From: Babylonia areolata
Lineage: Eukaryota > Mollusca > Gastropoda > Neogastropoda > Buccinidae
Assembly (NCBI RefSeq): GCF_041734735.1
Contig: NC_134891.1
Span: 14,084,078-14,148,077, forward strand
Length of the DNA: 64,000 nt
Direction of reading: 5' to 3'
Positions 22,780-36,164 of the stretch are shown piece by piece. How positions within the stretch are numbered: position 1 is the first letter of the stretch; each line of letters starts with the position of its first letter. The notes beneath the pieces are model-generated. The model saw nothing but the letters and a program-made list of their open reading frames with translations, was not told where the DNA came from and ran no database searches. A program made the translations under genes and the position numbers.

Positions 22780-24115
22780 AAAAAGGGCAAAACTACAACA
22801 GTTTCAAAAAATAACCCCACCCATCAGCCTAATCCCACCCCAGCAAGGGTCATGCCAAAAAGGGCCTTTTTCAACCGACTGAAGCGCAAGCAGAAATGAT
22901 CCCTCGCCGAAAGCAGGCCGGCTTCAAAACAGGGAAAGCAAAAACCGAACAAATTTTTCAACCTCGCTTGCTGTGGGGAGAAATATCTCCAGCAAACCCA
23001 AAAAGACCTCTCCCCGTCTTTATTGACTTCAAAAGGCGTTCGACAGGGGGATGGCCCCCGCCCTTTTGGGGGCCCCCATGCACAAAAAAAAACCCCCCCC
23101 AAAATCCCTGAAAACATCTCCAAGCCCTACAGAACCAAAAAGAAAAAAGCAAACCCTGCAGTCCCCCTTCAAAGGTTCACGGGTAACTGGGTTTTGAACC
23201 ACGGTCGGAGGGCAAACAGGGATGCCACTCTCTCCCACTCTCCCTTTTAAAAACCCCTTTTTTAAAAGGGAAAACAAAAGTAAACCCAACCCTGCGCTTT
23301 GCCGATGAAAATTAAGGGGCCCGGGAGGAGAAAGAAAGAACTCGAAGAACTCGTGCCAAAACTTTTCAAGACATCCTCAGCCACGGCAGGAATCATGCCG
23401 AGAAGACCAAGGTTATGACCCCAAAAACAGCCAAGGCGAACGTCCAAAATTGCACGTAAACGGTGAAAAAAAAGGAAAAAATCCCTCCTTTAAATACTTG
23501 GGTTTCCCCTTGTGGGCAAAACGAGGGTTTTGAAAACCCGAGGGCCTGTCCAGAATCGCGAAAACCCACTTTCCGCACTGAGTTTTATTTAAGACTAAAT
23601 GGAAGGGGCAAAAAAAATCTCCCTCTCGTCCAAAAAAAAAAATAATGCCTCCCTCATCTTCTCAATAATTTTTAAACGCTTGCGAATCCTGGACCCCCCA
23701 CTGCAGAACTCCCCAAAAAAAACCAGGGCCCGGAAATGAATGCCTCCGCAAGATTTCCTTTAACATTAAAAAACAAAGACCACATCACAAATGAGGAAAT
23801 GGGAAAAAAAGAGTCCAAAACGCCCTTTTCCCCCTTCAAAGAAACCCGCTAACCACAGTGAAGGAACGCCAAACCCCCGCTGGTATGGCACGTCACAAAG
23901 ATCAATGCCTAGCCAAAACAACCTGCAGGGGACCGTACAAGGGGAAAGGGGGAAGAAGGCAAACAGAGAAACGGTGGGAGGACAAAAATCAAAAAATGGA
24001 CGGGCCTTCCATTTTGGGCCCCAACTAAAAGGGGCCCCTGAGGACCGAGGGGAGGTGGCGCGAGCTTACCAGGCAAATCATCCATGGGGCCCCCCCCCCC
24101 CCCCCCCCACGGGGC
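22780..24115 (+). mobile_element. RTE-type LINE, reverse transcriptase and C-terminus, inside a minisatellite
   Basis: Pieces in several frames read in the right order: PVFIDFKR (palm motif A region), GERPKLHVNG, SFKYLGFPL, a SRIAKT segment, CESWT, DHITNEEV, GTVQG and KKWTGLPF. This matches RTE-like proteins from FIDFKRAFD through the C-terminal TNEEV and GLxFA motifs. It is 5'-truncated, with frame changes every few codons that reflect the noisy patch at least as much as true decay. Minisatellite of the same unit flanks both sides, so the LINE probably inserted into the array. Same general type as 4,975-5,245. Confidence 0.7.
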
Positions 24116-24139
24116 CCCGGTAAAATGGGGAAGGGAAAA

Positions 24140-24840
24140 TAAACCTTGCTGTCATTGTTTTCATCGTCTGATAAACCCCTTTCCCCATTGTTTTACTCTG
24201 TCTGATAAACCAAGCTGCAAATTTTTTCATCGTCAGATAAAAACCCTGCCACAATTTTTTTACATCTTTTCTGTTTGGGCCATGCTGTCATTGTTTTCAA
24301 CTGTCGAAATTTACCAAGCTGTCTTGTTTTCACTGTTGATAAAACCCCGCTTTCATTGTTTACATCTGTGGAAAAACCCTGCTGTCGTTGTTTTAAAATC
24401 TGTCTGATAAAACCCTGCTGTCATTGTTTACATCTGTCTCATCGACCATCCTTTCATTGGGCCCACATCTTCTCAAAAAACCAATCCGCATTGTTTACAC
24501 TTCCATCGGGCCACCCCCGCATTGTTTTCAAAGTCCCGAATTTACCATGCCGTCATTGTTTTCATCTGTCTGATAAACCACGCTTCATTGCTACATCAGT
24601 CTGAAAAACCACCTGTCACAGTTTTCATCTTCCCGAAAAAAACCCCCTTTTATTGTTTTTCGCTGTCCTTTTTTGATTTATGCTGTCATTGTTTTTTCAT
24701 CTGTCCCGAAAAACCCTGCTGTCTTTTTTTACATCTTTGAAAAACCCCTGCGCATTGTTTACATATGTCTTTATAAACTATCTGTCATTGTTTACATCTG
24801 TCTGATTGACCATGCTGTTTTTGCCATTTTTTTTATTTCA
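24140..24840. repeat. 33-bp minisatellite, right block
   Basis: About twenty copies of the same unit as 22,430-22,770, for example CATCTGTCTGATAAACCA near 24,560 and TGTCATTGTTTACATCTGTC near 24,783. Unit length varies because of the noisy consensus. Confidence 0.8.
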
Positions 24841-25060
24841 TTAATTTTTACCCATGTCTCTTGTCTAAATATGACAGGAAAAAAAATTTGTCAAGACTGG
24901 TGAAAAAATGGCATATGTGCACGCATGCAGTGCACGTGCGGTGTGTGTGCGGCGCGGGCAAAAACCACACACATCTGTACTTGGGGTTTTCTCATAATGG
25001 GTTTGGGAAAGAAATGGTTTTTTTTTTCGTTTTTTTTAAAACTTATTTTTATCTATATTT

Positions 25061-26790
25061 TTTAAAGTGTTCAGACGATGGGGGGCCCTCAAACCAAATA
25101 TACTGAGAGTTCCCAGGTAGGTCATTAAAAAGCATTTCTTCTGTGGTTTTAAATTTGGGAACGGTAAATGGGGGTATGTGTAAAAGGAAATTAAAAATCT
25201 GCTTCAAAGTGTTTGATAGCAATAAAAGCATTTTAGGGGACACAATAACTTTGAGGGTAGATTGTGAGGTTTTTTGTTTGTTTGTTTGTCTGCTAACTTT
25301 TCTGCTTCATTTTTTGTGCTTCTGTTGACAAAGAAAACCTGAACATGAGCATGATTAGACATAATTCACAAATTCATCTGTATAACAGGTATTAAAAAAA
25401 GAAAAATTGCCCAGTGGGCACCTCACATGTCATTGGTACAAGAAAAAGAGAAAGAATAGAAGATAGTAAGAATACCCAATGACCAAGTCCATAAAAAGAC
25501 CACAAAAGTGTCCTAGGCTTCTTTAAAAACATATAGGTGAATGGACCAGAAAAGCAGAAAACCAGAAAGGATAACAGAAAGAAAAAGAAAAAGCCAGAAA
25601 TGAGAGTGACAGAAAAGATTAATTTTCCAGCACAGAATTTTTAAAAATTCCTTTAGTAATTTGTGTGCTGGATGTCCTGTAGTGAGAAACACTTGCAAGT
25701 CACAGATAGCTCTGCATTTCTTGTTTTGTAGAGAAAGATATTTGTTTGTTTTTCATCCATATAGTATCATAAAGGTAACATTTAGAAATAAGACTGTCAT
25801 CCCACTTGTTATGCTTTTGACCATTGCATCTTTTGTAGAGTCATTTTGTCAAACTTGTTTCCTTTTGCTTCATATTATTTTGTTCATGCACAGTGACAGC
25901 TTTTTTGTTATTACATTGTGAAACATGTTATTGAAATTGGAAACGGTGTGTATTTCAACACTATGCCGACATTCATAAATTGACGCAAGGTAAGTGTGTT
26001 TTCCCTTGCAGCTTCTTTGAACAATCCAACTTCTTTTTTTTCAGAATCACTGATGGATTTGGAGTCTGCAGACATTTCTCATATTCCTACCTGTTTTCTG
26101 CAAAAGAAGTGACTTCCATCACCATTGTCATCATTAACATTATCATCACAAGCTTTCACTGTTGTTGACTCCAGATGAAAGATTTTCCCATTGTGCTTAT
26201 TACAGTGGAATGTCAGTTGCTTTGAAATATTGTTGCTTTCTGGGAAATCCAGCCCAATCATAACCAAATAGCAAAGAATAATTTTGAATGCACTATTCTG
26301 CAAGACGAGACAAATTCCATCATTTATGTTCCAAACAAATCTTTGTTGTCAGAGTTATATTTTCCAGAAATGTTTTACCCCACATTGAGACTGACTGAGT
26401 AAGAGTTAGGTTCACCCTCTCATTTCTGTTTAGGGTTGTGACCATACCCTTCCCATGTTCCAGTACAAATAGTTGTGGTGTGAAATGATTTGGTTTGGCA
26501 GTTTTCTGCTCCTGTCCTTTTCACTCCACTCGGCCACCATCCTTTGGAATTTTCATCCTTATTTACAGCAGCAGTAGTTTTTTTTTATGGTTATATACTA
26601 GGATTAGAGAAACAGAGGCAATGACAGATTGGATGAATGGATGAATCAATGAAAGAATGACTAATTTTAGTACTATTTTTTTATTTTCAAATTGAAAATG
26701 TATAGGTTACTTTTTGTGTAAGTCTGATGAAACAATTGATGTGGATGAATGGAAAAGTTTGATTCTCAGTGTGGTTTCTTTGCTTCACAG
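25061..26790. other. AT-rich non-coding DNA
   Basis: Normal-quality sequence. Donor-like AAGGTAAGTG at 25,986-25,995 and an acceptor-like pyrimidine tract ending near 26,043 are isolated and do not bracket a convincing exon. A (TTTG)n run lies at about 25,270-25,290. No gene recognised. Confidence 0.4.
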
Positions 26791-26947
26791 TTTCAGTTTC
26801 AAGAGGTATCAAAGTGTGCAGACTAATCTATATATGCTGCTCCACATCTGCTGTAGGGAAAAAAGAGCAGGTGCCCGACCTTTGGATGAACTCAGCATGC
26901 TGGTCAGGTCTTGTTTTCACAACTCAGCACAGCATGGAACCATTGAG
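26791..26947 (+). CDS. Possible host exon (52 codons)
   Basis: 157 bases between an acceptor-like TTTGCTTCACAG and a donor-like GAG|GTAAAG. Reading from 26,792 it is open and protein-like: FSFKRYQSVQTNLYMLLHIC, REKRAGARPLDELSMLVRSC, FHNSAQHGTIE. The codon phase closes exactly at the donor. I do not recognise the family. A second frame is also open over the same bases, which weakens the call. Confidence 0.28.
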
Positions 26948-27299
26948 GTAAAGCAACTACAAAATAGAGAAAGAAAACATGTCCCAAACAGTCTAATATC
27001 GGCTTGGTGATGATAATCTTGAAGCACTCCAAAAAAACCCTTTTCTTTGTATCTGTGTTATTTTGTAAATCACAAACCATGCCTGTCAGTGATACCAGAC
27101 AGTTCTCTGTATACAATACCAAAATTGTAACTCATTTATGAATAAAATAAGAATCATGTAAGAGCTTATCTTTCCTGAGGTGAGAGCATGAATGCATGTA
27201 AGTATGCTGAATGTGTTTCCTTCTAGCTGTCAGTTATCCACCATGGGGTGCCATTGGTCTTTCAGTATAAATAGCATCCCCACTTTCTGGAAATTATGT

Positions 27300-27745
27300 A
27301 CTAAATATTTCCCCTTTTCTATTGCTTTCTTTATTTTTGCCTTTTTTCTTCCTTCCACTGTTGTATCCTTTTTTTCTGCCTTCCCAGTCCAATCCCTTTT
27401 GGGGTTTTTTTAGCAAGCCTTGACATTTTTTCTCTTTTATGCAGTCTGTGATGTACTATCTGATCTGTTTTGCTCTGGCAACTAGGGAGTGAAATTGTCA
27501 GCACTGGGATGGGCACTAGCTGTCCACTCTGCAGTATTATTTGCCCTTATGGCCTTTTAATGTATTTTTTGGTTGACTTTGAGGTATTTTGTATCCTTTT
27601 TTACAATTGTTTTTTTTGGTTGTAATCTGGGGATGATAAATTAAGCGGAAAGGCTGACATCTACAGCACGGCTTAGTCTTATTTGCCCTAAGAGCTCAAT
27701 GGTTTGGATAATATGTCATGAACTGAGTTTTGTGGGTTTGTCTTG
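27300..27745 (+). repeat. Dispersed repeat, clean copy
   Basis: Blocks here recur in the same order at 36,165-36,650: TTCCCAGT before a run of pyrimidines; TGTGATGTACT; a GGGAGTGA block; TTATTTGCC; TCATGAACTG near the end. Neither copy encodes anything recognisable. The right copy lies in the noisy patch. The element type is unknown; no terminal repeats were seen. Confidence 0.55.
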
Positions 27746-28258
27746 GTGGGTGTTTTTGTGTAGATATGACAATTTTGTGTTGATGTGGTTGAGCATTTGT
27801 ATGGTTTGGCAGTCCTGATATGGCCCTGGTCAGTTGACTGGAGTGTAAGCAACAATAAACAATTCCACGCATGTCAGTTAAAATCAGTATACATTTGAAC
27901 ATTAGATATTGGACTGATATTTTTGTTTAAGTATTATATGTTGGAATGGGAAGGTCCTGAATTGTGTTCTTTCTTTTAGTTTTTGATATAACTTATACAC
28001 ATGTGATTAATCATTGTATAGTTTTGTAAGTATTCTTATATAAGATCTTTTGCAACAAAGTGAGATTCTTTTGTTGTATAAACACTGTAACATTCACTAT
28101 CCCTTGGGATGTTAAATCCTGGATGAAATTCAACAAAGTTAAATGATGACAAAACATAAACTATGATATTTTCCTCTATAAGAATGTCCACATCTATTTC
28201 TTTCCCTGTCTCTATTGTGGTTGGTGATACCACAGTTCACTTTTCACTTTTCTAAATC
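27746..28258. other. No recognised gene
   Basis: AT-rich; short frames only. Confidence 0.45.
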
Positions 28259-29125
28259 AGCAAGGAACCTGGAGTCATTCTTGACTTAAACCTCAGTATG
28301 CACGCTCAGGTAGTCAATCTGATACGCACAATTTGAATTTTGTTGGATTGACTCTGTCCATCAGTACCTTTCTGTTGAAACTACAAGAATTCTTATTTTT
28401 GCTTTTGTGCTGTCACAAATCGACTACTGTAATTCTCTTCTCACAGGCTGTCTACATAATCTTCTACAGCGAATTCTAAAACTTTTAACAGTGCTGCCTG
28501 TCTGACCCTCAGATTCCCACATACTGATCACATTTCGCCCCACCTCTGTAGTCTGCACTAGCTACCACTGAAGCGAGAATAAAATACAAAGTTGTCTGGT
28601 TTCCGTTATTCTGCTTTCCACTTCACAGGACCTACATATCTTCTGACCTTTTCAGTGCTTACAATCCCTCAAGAACTCTCTGCTTTTCCTCTGACTGTTA
28701 CCGTGTGAAACTTCCTCGTGTCAATACAAGAACTTATGGTGAAAGTTCTTTCCTCTTTCTGCTGCTCATAACTGGAACAATCTTCCTCATCATATCCATG
28801 CATCTGATTCTATATCTGCCTTTGTTCTTTTTAAAACCTATCTTTTAGCATTCTCAGCTTCCTTCTTCTCCAACACCATCCTTGTCAGCTCACTTTGGAT
28901 GCATGACAAATGAGAGAGGTAGAGTGGGTGGGTGGGGGAGGGAGTGGATTTGAGAAGCTGTGGTCATAAATGATTCATGTAATTTGTAACTTTTTCTTTC
29001 ATGTAAAGTGCCTTGAGCTCTTAGAGAGAAAGGGCGCATTATAAATATACATTGTTATTATTGTTATTGTTATTGTTGTTGTTTATTAATTTTTATTATT
29101 ATTATTATTATCATTATTATTATCT
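28259..29125 (+). mobile_element. CR1/L2-like LINE tail, decayed
   Basis: It begins with EPGVILDLNLSMHAQV and, across several frames, shows FPHTDHISPHL, YNPSRTLCFSSD and VNTRTYGESSF, the C-terminal region of CR1/L2-like reverse transcriptases. Several stops and frame changes occur within 600 bases. The 3' end carries a typical AAAGTGCCTTGAGCTCTTAG then AGGGCGCATTATAAATA block and a (TTATTG/ATT)n tail up to about 29,125. It is older than the relative at 17,880-18,581 judging by its broken frames. Confidence 0.75.
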
Positions 29126-29459
29126 GTTATTTATTTAATTCAGTCGTACATTCTATAAGACCAGGTCATGATAGTACATATGGCATACTGACTGATAGAT
29201 TGCATTAATCTTTTCATGATTGTCATGTGCACAGTGTGGGAAAAAGTGAGGAAACTATGCAAGAGCTATCTGACTTTGAAATTTCCTCAGCCACACCAAG
29301 CACAGACAAGAGTACGCGCAAGTGCAGCACACACAAGTGTTATTATGCAAATTATCTTTCTAAACACTTTTATACACATTCCACACTTTATGCATGTATC
29401 ACGTTTCATGTACCAATTCTCATGCGCACAATAATCACTTTGCTAAACCCATCCAAGTA
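29126..29459. other. No recognised gene
   Basis: Normal-texture AT-rich DNA up to the start of the second noisy patch. Confidence 0.45.
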
Positions 29460-32400
29460 TTCACAAAAAAAACAATGCTGGTTTGAATCCCATGTCAAAA
29501 GGGGCCCAAAAAAAGCTCCCCCAAGAACCCCCTTTGGGGACAGCTTGCCCCCCAATGCCCCCAGGGGCTTTGGGGGGACAAACAAAAACTCCCCCTAAGA
29601 CCGCTACAGTGTACCCAAAGGGCAAAGGGACACAAAAATTTTAATTTTCTTACTATCAACACCACCTTTCAATGATTTTTAGTCCCTCAAAAATTTTAAT
29701 TTTTTTAAAGGGTCACTAGAGGGGCTTCTGACACACAAGGGAAACCCCCAAATGGGTTTTTTAAACACGGCACGCACGCCATCTATGGGGAAAAATTTCA
29801 AAAAGAAAAAAATGTTAAAAAATTTTAAAACAAGAAAAAACCAACATTTTTCCCGGAACACAATTTTCCCAAACCCCCATACAATGTGCAAACAGAATAA
29901 TAGAATGGTTCCCCTTCTGGGCCAGGGGGTTTCTTGAAGCCTCACAATTTAAAGCCCCAAACGCCAAAATAATTTCTAGCCCGAATAAACCGGGGTCTGG
30001 GTTTCCTTTGTTTCCCTTAAAACTTTGGGAAGTTGTCCAATCAAAATATTGGGCTAAATAATCCCTTCCCAATTTAAAATGGCATCTGCCCAATTGGAAA
30101 AATTTACCCTTTACGGCGGTCCCCTAGACCCCTTTCAAAACCCCCTCTTGAAGCCCGGAAATGTGGCAGTTGGAGTGAAAAGGGGCATTTCCCCTCAAAG
30201 GACCAACTGGCAACCACGGCCAAAATTTGGCCAAACCCTCCTCGGAAAGGGAAAAAGGAAAGGGGAAAAGGGAAGGGGGAAAAAGCTGACCCCGAGGGCG
30301 GAGAGAAAACATCAAAAAGGGTTTCCTTTTGCCCTAATTCGAAAAAAAAAAGGCATTCAAATCTTTTTATTTTGAAACATCGCACTTTTTTTTTTTTGAA
30401 ACAAAATTTTGGGGAAATTTTTTTTATAAAAACAACCAAAAATAGAAAAAAATAAAATTTAATACCCAATCATTGAACTTGTTTAGGGAAAAAAAAATTT
30501 GCTTTCAATTTCCTTTGGTTTCCCAAACTGTTCCTTAAACGGAAAAAAGCTGGCAATTCACAACCCTTATAGGTGGCCGGCCTAAACTTTTTGTCCCGGG
30601 ACAAATTTAACACCCTTGCTTTTAGCCTTTCAAAAAGGGGAGGGGCCCCCTACTTTTTAAAACCCAACTCCTCAAACAAAAATTTAACACAAAATTTTCA
30701 TGCAACTCGCAAAATTGGGTTTCCTGTTTAACAAACGGAAGAAGTGAAAACCCCCAAAATCAAATAAAAAAATTCCCCAAAACATTCTTTTTTGCCAACA
30801 AAGAACCCCCAAATAACCACCCAAAGGGAAATTTCCCCCTTACGGAGCCGGGAATGTAGACAGCAGACAAAAGAAGAGCTATACTGGCTTTTTTATTTTT
30901 ACATAATAAAAATTAAATGTGTAAGATAGGTTTTTTTTTATTTTCAAAAGGATTTTATTAACTTTCTGGGAATCTTTTAAACCTTTTGGGTTTTAAGCAA
31001 GATGACCTTTTAAAGACAGTGGGTTAAATGGGAAAACTGAAAATCTGAAAAATGTTTAATCATGTCTTGGGGAGTCGTCAGGTCAAGAATGGGCCCGCGC
31101 AGTAAATTATTCCCGGGAAAAAGAGGGAAATGGGGTTTTTACAATGGGCCTTATAAAATGTTCTTCTTTTGCTGGTGAAACATCAATCACTGCATCAATT
31201 TTTTAGAATTTTTAGCAGGAGGGAACAGCCAAAAATTAAAAAAGCACCCTTTTGGGTTAAATTTTGGGGGGGTTTTAAAACTGTAAAAAAATTTTAAAGT
31301 TGTTTAAAAAGGGGTTGGGTGCAGGGAACTGGGGCTTTCTTTTAGTTCAGGCCCGTTCCCTCTCTCTCCTCTCCCAAAAAAGACAGGTGGGGGTTTAAAC
31401 TGAAATGGGTTTGGCTTCTGAACTAAAGCAATTAAACAAAAAAACTATATCAGTGAGGTAAACCATTTTCCCAAAAAAAATTGGGGGGGGGGGGGAAAAA
31501 ATTTTTTTTACCAAAATTTTTTTGGGGTTTTTCAAAAAGGACAAAAAATTTTTTTTTGGGGAAAATTTTCAAAATGCCCGTCCCCCAACCTTTAAAGGCT
31601 TTTTTTTGGGAATGGACTGGGTGAAATGATATTTAAAATGGAACTTTAATTGCAAACCAAACCCTTTTTTGGAGACCAAGCTCTAAAAACGCTTTTAAAT
31701 AACAAAGGGTCTTTTGGGACGCAGGTGCCTAAACCCGGGTATTTGCCAACTGAAAGGGTTGGGGATTGGGGGCGCCCACCCCTTTTGTTTCCTGTGTCCT
31801 TCCCGGTTTCGTCATGCACACCCCAATACAAAAGACATTAAAATTAATGGTTATCCCTTTTTTTGGGCTTTAAACTTGGGGTAGGGACACTTGGAAAATT
31901 TTCAGGGGTAAGGGGGTGCCCGGGGGGGGGGTTTTTTTTGTTTCCAAAACCCCACTTAACGCTGAAAAATGGATTACAAAGGGTTTTTAAAATTGCATTT
32001 TTTTCTTCTCCCCGGGATGTACCATGAGGGGTTTTAAAGGGACTAGCTGAGTGCTAAAAGTTTGGGGTTATTTCATGGAAAGGCAAAAGATCCTTTTTTA
32101 AATTTTTGTAAGTGATTACTGCCTCCATCCCTGTTTGGGTTTTTCACTTTTCCCAGTACTAAAATTTCTTTTTGGTTTTTTTTTGGGGGCTCCCCATTTT
32201 TTTTAACCCCTTTTCACTTCCTAGGTTTTTAAAATTTTTTTTAAACCCCGTTGCAATTCCCCTTTGGGGACAGACTGGCGGAAAAAACAAACCCCGCTGT
32301 TCACAATGGCCCCAAAACACAAGGGGGGTGACCCTTTTGTCCCCCAAAAAAACCCGCTTCCCCTTTTCTGTCATTGCCAGACAAAGAGGAGGGGAAAAAA

Positions 32401-35400
32401 GGATGTTCCTGAAACTTTATTGATGCAAAAGGTAAGAATGGGGGAAAGGGGACCTTGTAATGAGAAAAAATGGAAAATTTTCAAAAGTGATTTTTCCCAA
32501 AAAAACAATTATTTGGGGGGGAAAAAGGGGGTGTTTGGTGGGGGGAGGGTGGGGGTTTTCTTGATTAAAAATTTAAAACGAGTTTAAACCTACGGAAAAA
32601 TTTGGGGTTGATGAAAAAAGGGAGGATGCAGTTAATATTGAGATATTTAAATTGGGGGTGATGGGTGGGTAGAAGTAAGGTGGGAAATTAATTCCTGGGA
32701 AAAAAAGATGTGCCATTTGCTAACCGACAGCAAAAACATGTGACCTTGGTGAAAAACACTTCTTTGGGAAAAAATGTAAACAATGTTGTTTGGCCAAAGG
32801 GGAAAACCCGCCACCCAAAACGGAAAATTTCAAATTTTTCCTTGCAATAAATTTTTATCCCAAATTTTTTTTTAAAGAAAAAGCATTTGCCCAAAATGGT
32901 TAATTGGAAGGAACGGGCTCTTTCGGGCAAAAACCCCCCAAAAAAAAAAAATGTGAAAACCCGCATTTGGGGCTTTTCAAATTTCTCGGGAAAGCAAATG
33001 CAAGGGAGTTTAAAAAAAAAAATAGGCAAGAAAAAAAGGAACCCAACCCCAATGAACTACTTTTTTTTAAATTAATCAGTTTTTTTCTCTCTCTCCCCCT
33101 TCCTTCCTCTCTTTTCGGGTTTTCCAAATTGGGTTTCAACTCCCCCCCCCTAATGTTTCCCGTGCCCTCACCCTCCAAAACCCTAATTGTGAACCTCCTT
33201 TTACACGATAGGGGGTTGTTTTTGTTTACAGGCCCCCCGTGCCAAAAAAATCCAAAGGGACTAACCCCTTTAAGGTTTTGGTGGTCCAACCTACAGGGGG
33301 TCCCGCACTACTTCTGAACATTTCATTTATGTTCCACTTGTGCTTTTTCCAGCACCGTTCTCTTATCTTCCCATAATGACAGTCTTTAACTGTGGGTTAT
33401 TCTTTTTCTTGTCGGGGGTGCCCTGAACCCCGGGTGTTGCCCAAATGCCCCCCAGGGTTTTTTTACTTGCTTTATTGGTTTTTCTGCATGCAATTTACTT
33501 TTAATTATATTAAATTTTTTTTCTTCTGTTACATTACATGAAGAGGGCCCCTTTTTGGGAATAAACCGTTTTTGAAAAATTTTATTTTTACCTGGCGAAC
33601 GGAAAAATTTACTTCTTCTGGGGTTCCAGAAACCAAAAGAAAACCCAATGATACCGGATTGAAAGCTGAAAAAACTTCTTAAAAACCCCTTTTTATGTCC
33701 CCCAAGGGGGGATGAAGGATTGTTCCTTTAAAATTAAATTTTATAAAAATTTTAAAATTTAAAAAAAAAAAAAAATACCCGGTTAGAAACAGTTGCAAGA
33801 ATAAAAAATTGAAAAAGGGTGGCAGTTAGGAAGTAAAATTGCAGCATTTTTTACCCTGTTCCCCGTTTGTTTGTTTTGTGTGTGTGGGTGTGTGTTTGTG
33901 TGTGTCCCGTGGTCCGTGGTTTTAACCCTTTAAAAAATTGCCAATTTTTTCTGCAAAATTTCTTGTCAGGTTTACACCCAAAAAAAAATTTTTGGGCAAT
34001 AAAAATTTGGAAAAAATTTAGTTTTTCCATTTATCTTGTTTTAAAACATTTTTCAAACCCCTGGGGGTGGGGCCCCAAAAAAGTAAAAATGAAGCCAAAT
34101 TATAGGGAAACTGGGAAATTTAATGTTATAATTTAAATTTTTTTTTTATTCTTTTTAAAATTGGCCTTTTTTATTGATATTCGGCCCAACAACAAAAAGG
34201 GAGTCTTTTTTTTTCATTTTTTGTTTGTTTTGTTCGAAAGGAAAAATTCTTTTTGTTTTAAACATTGAAGTTTTAATTTTATTTTTGCATGGCTTTTGGG
34301 TGGGGGATAGTAAAAAAGGGAAATTTAAACTGTAATTTAAAGCTAGGGGGCTTTTATTTTGCTTTTAATGGGGAAAATTTTCATTTAAAAAAATTTACAT
34401 TTTTGATAATTAAAAAACCCCTATAAAATAAGAAGTTGTGTGTTTTTACTTTCAGTGTTAACACGGGCTTCCATTGTTTAAACACCCAAGGTTTTTTGGG
34501 CTTTTCAGAAAATACAAAAATTTAAAACCAAAAGAGGGGAAATTTTATATCAAATTTGGGCCGGGGGGCCCTGAAGGGCTTTGGGCCCCAAAAAATTCAA
34601 TTGGGGGTTAAAAACCCCTATTTAAAAAACCCCATTCAAAATTGGGACCCTGCTCTTTTCTTCGCGGCCCGCGGTCTCCCCCCCTTTTTTTTAAGTTGTT
34701 GGGCCTGCCCCTTCAATCCTTTTATTTAAAAGGACCAAAACAAAAGATAACATGGATGGAAAGTGGGAGAAGGGGCGGGTTTTAAAAATTTATTTAGGGA
34801 AAAAGGGTTTGGTTTAACCCCCTCATTCCTTTCTGGGTTTTTTGCCCCAAACGCCCCTAAAATTTTCCCGAGAATCAGGGCGGAAAATTCACAGTTTGAA
34901 ATAATACACTAAGGAGGGTTTAAAACCCTTGAAAAGAAGGAAAAACGCAAAAATTTCCAGTCTTCGTTTTTTCTCAAAATGAAGTACTTTTCCCAAAAAT
35001 TCATTAGACGGGGGTTTAGGGAAATACCTTTTTAATTGGCTCAAAATTTTTATTTTTAAACAAAAATACTTTAAAATTTTCATATCAACTTTAAAAAATT
35101 AGAACCCAAATAACCCTAAAAGAGGAAATTGAATCGAACGTGTCAAAAACCCGGGTGTAACTAAACCTTTGGGAAAAATTTTAACAAAAGCCCGAGAAAC
35201 GGCTTTAAAATTTTCAGGGGTATTTGCGGGGGATAACCACAGTCTCCTTTACCGGCCCAAATTAAAAAAAAATTTTTAAATTTCCCCTTAAAATTTTTTT
35301 TTAATGCCCCGGGTACACCCAAAAATTTTTTATTTATACAGTGTTCTCAATCGCAAAAAGCCGCCAAAACGAAATTTTTCGCCCCCTTTAAAAAAGCATA

Positions 35401-35509
35401 TTTAATTTTTTATATTTTTTTTCGTCAGGTAAGGACCACTTTTGTGTAATTGGGGAAGACAGTTTCTTCTACCCAAACCCGAAGGGGTTTGATTTTTGCC
35501 GTTGTGGGC

Positions 35510-35549
<40 letters not shown>

Positions 35550-36164
35550 CCCGAAGGGTTTTAAAAACAAATTTAAAAAACACATTTTTAAAAAGGGTTT
35601 TGGGGTTTTGTTTTTTAAAAAAATCAAAAGTGATTCCCGAAGGGGCCTTTGCCCTCAAGTTGAAAATTTTACATAACCCCTTTTTTACTAGTATATATTT
35701 TTTAAAAAGTTTATATAAATTTATATTCAGCCTTTTTTGTAAAAAACACCTCGTTGTCTTTTTTCCCGTCAATTAAAAAGTTGGGGTTTTTTTGGGTTTT
35801 TTTGGTCTATTTTAATTATTTAAAACCCTCCCCAGCCCAAATTTTGATGATTATTTTTTTTTTACTGTGTTTTAAAATCAAATTCTTGCTTTAAAAATTT
35901 ATTACAGTTATTGTTCCCCTTTTTAAGCCTCAAAAAAGATTAACAAAGGGGGTTTTCCCTTTTCTGAAAACGGCCGGGGCAATGTGTTGGACCCTTTCGG
36001 TAAATATTGTTCCCCCAAATTTTTAAACCAACAGTTATTCTTTATTGTTCCCCCTACTTTTCCCCCCCCCACCCCCCCCCCCTCGGGGGAGGCCAAAGGG
36101 TTCCTTTCAAAAAAAAAACAAAGGGCCCCCCTTCCCCCCCCTCTGGAAAAAAAAGTGTTAGAAA

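Larger units (their letters stand above)
20400..25060. other. Noisy patch 1: homopolymer-rich, probably poor consensus
   Basis: The texture changes abruptly near 20,410 and returns to normal near 25,060. Runs of four or more identical bases are very dense, and known repeats inside (33-bp minisatellite, RTE-type LINE) lose frame every few tens of bases, with expansions at A, T, G and C runs. LINEs outside the patch stay open for hundreds of codons. The parsimonious reading is uncorrected sequence or assembly error. Apart from the repeats listed separately, no gene can be supported here; a (CTAT)n microsatellite lies at 22,205-22,225. Confidence 0.7.

Noticed and set aside
22465-22899. 144-codon cysteine-rich open frame
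   Set aside because: Produced by the 33-bp (11-codon) minisatellite; the recurring DKPCCHCL-like peptide is a by-product of the repeat.
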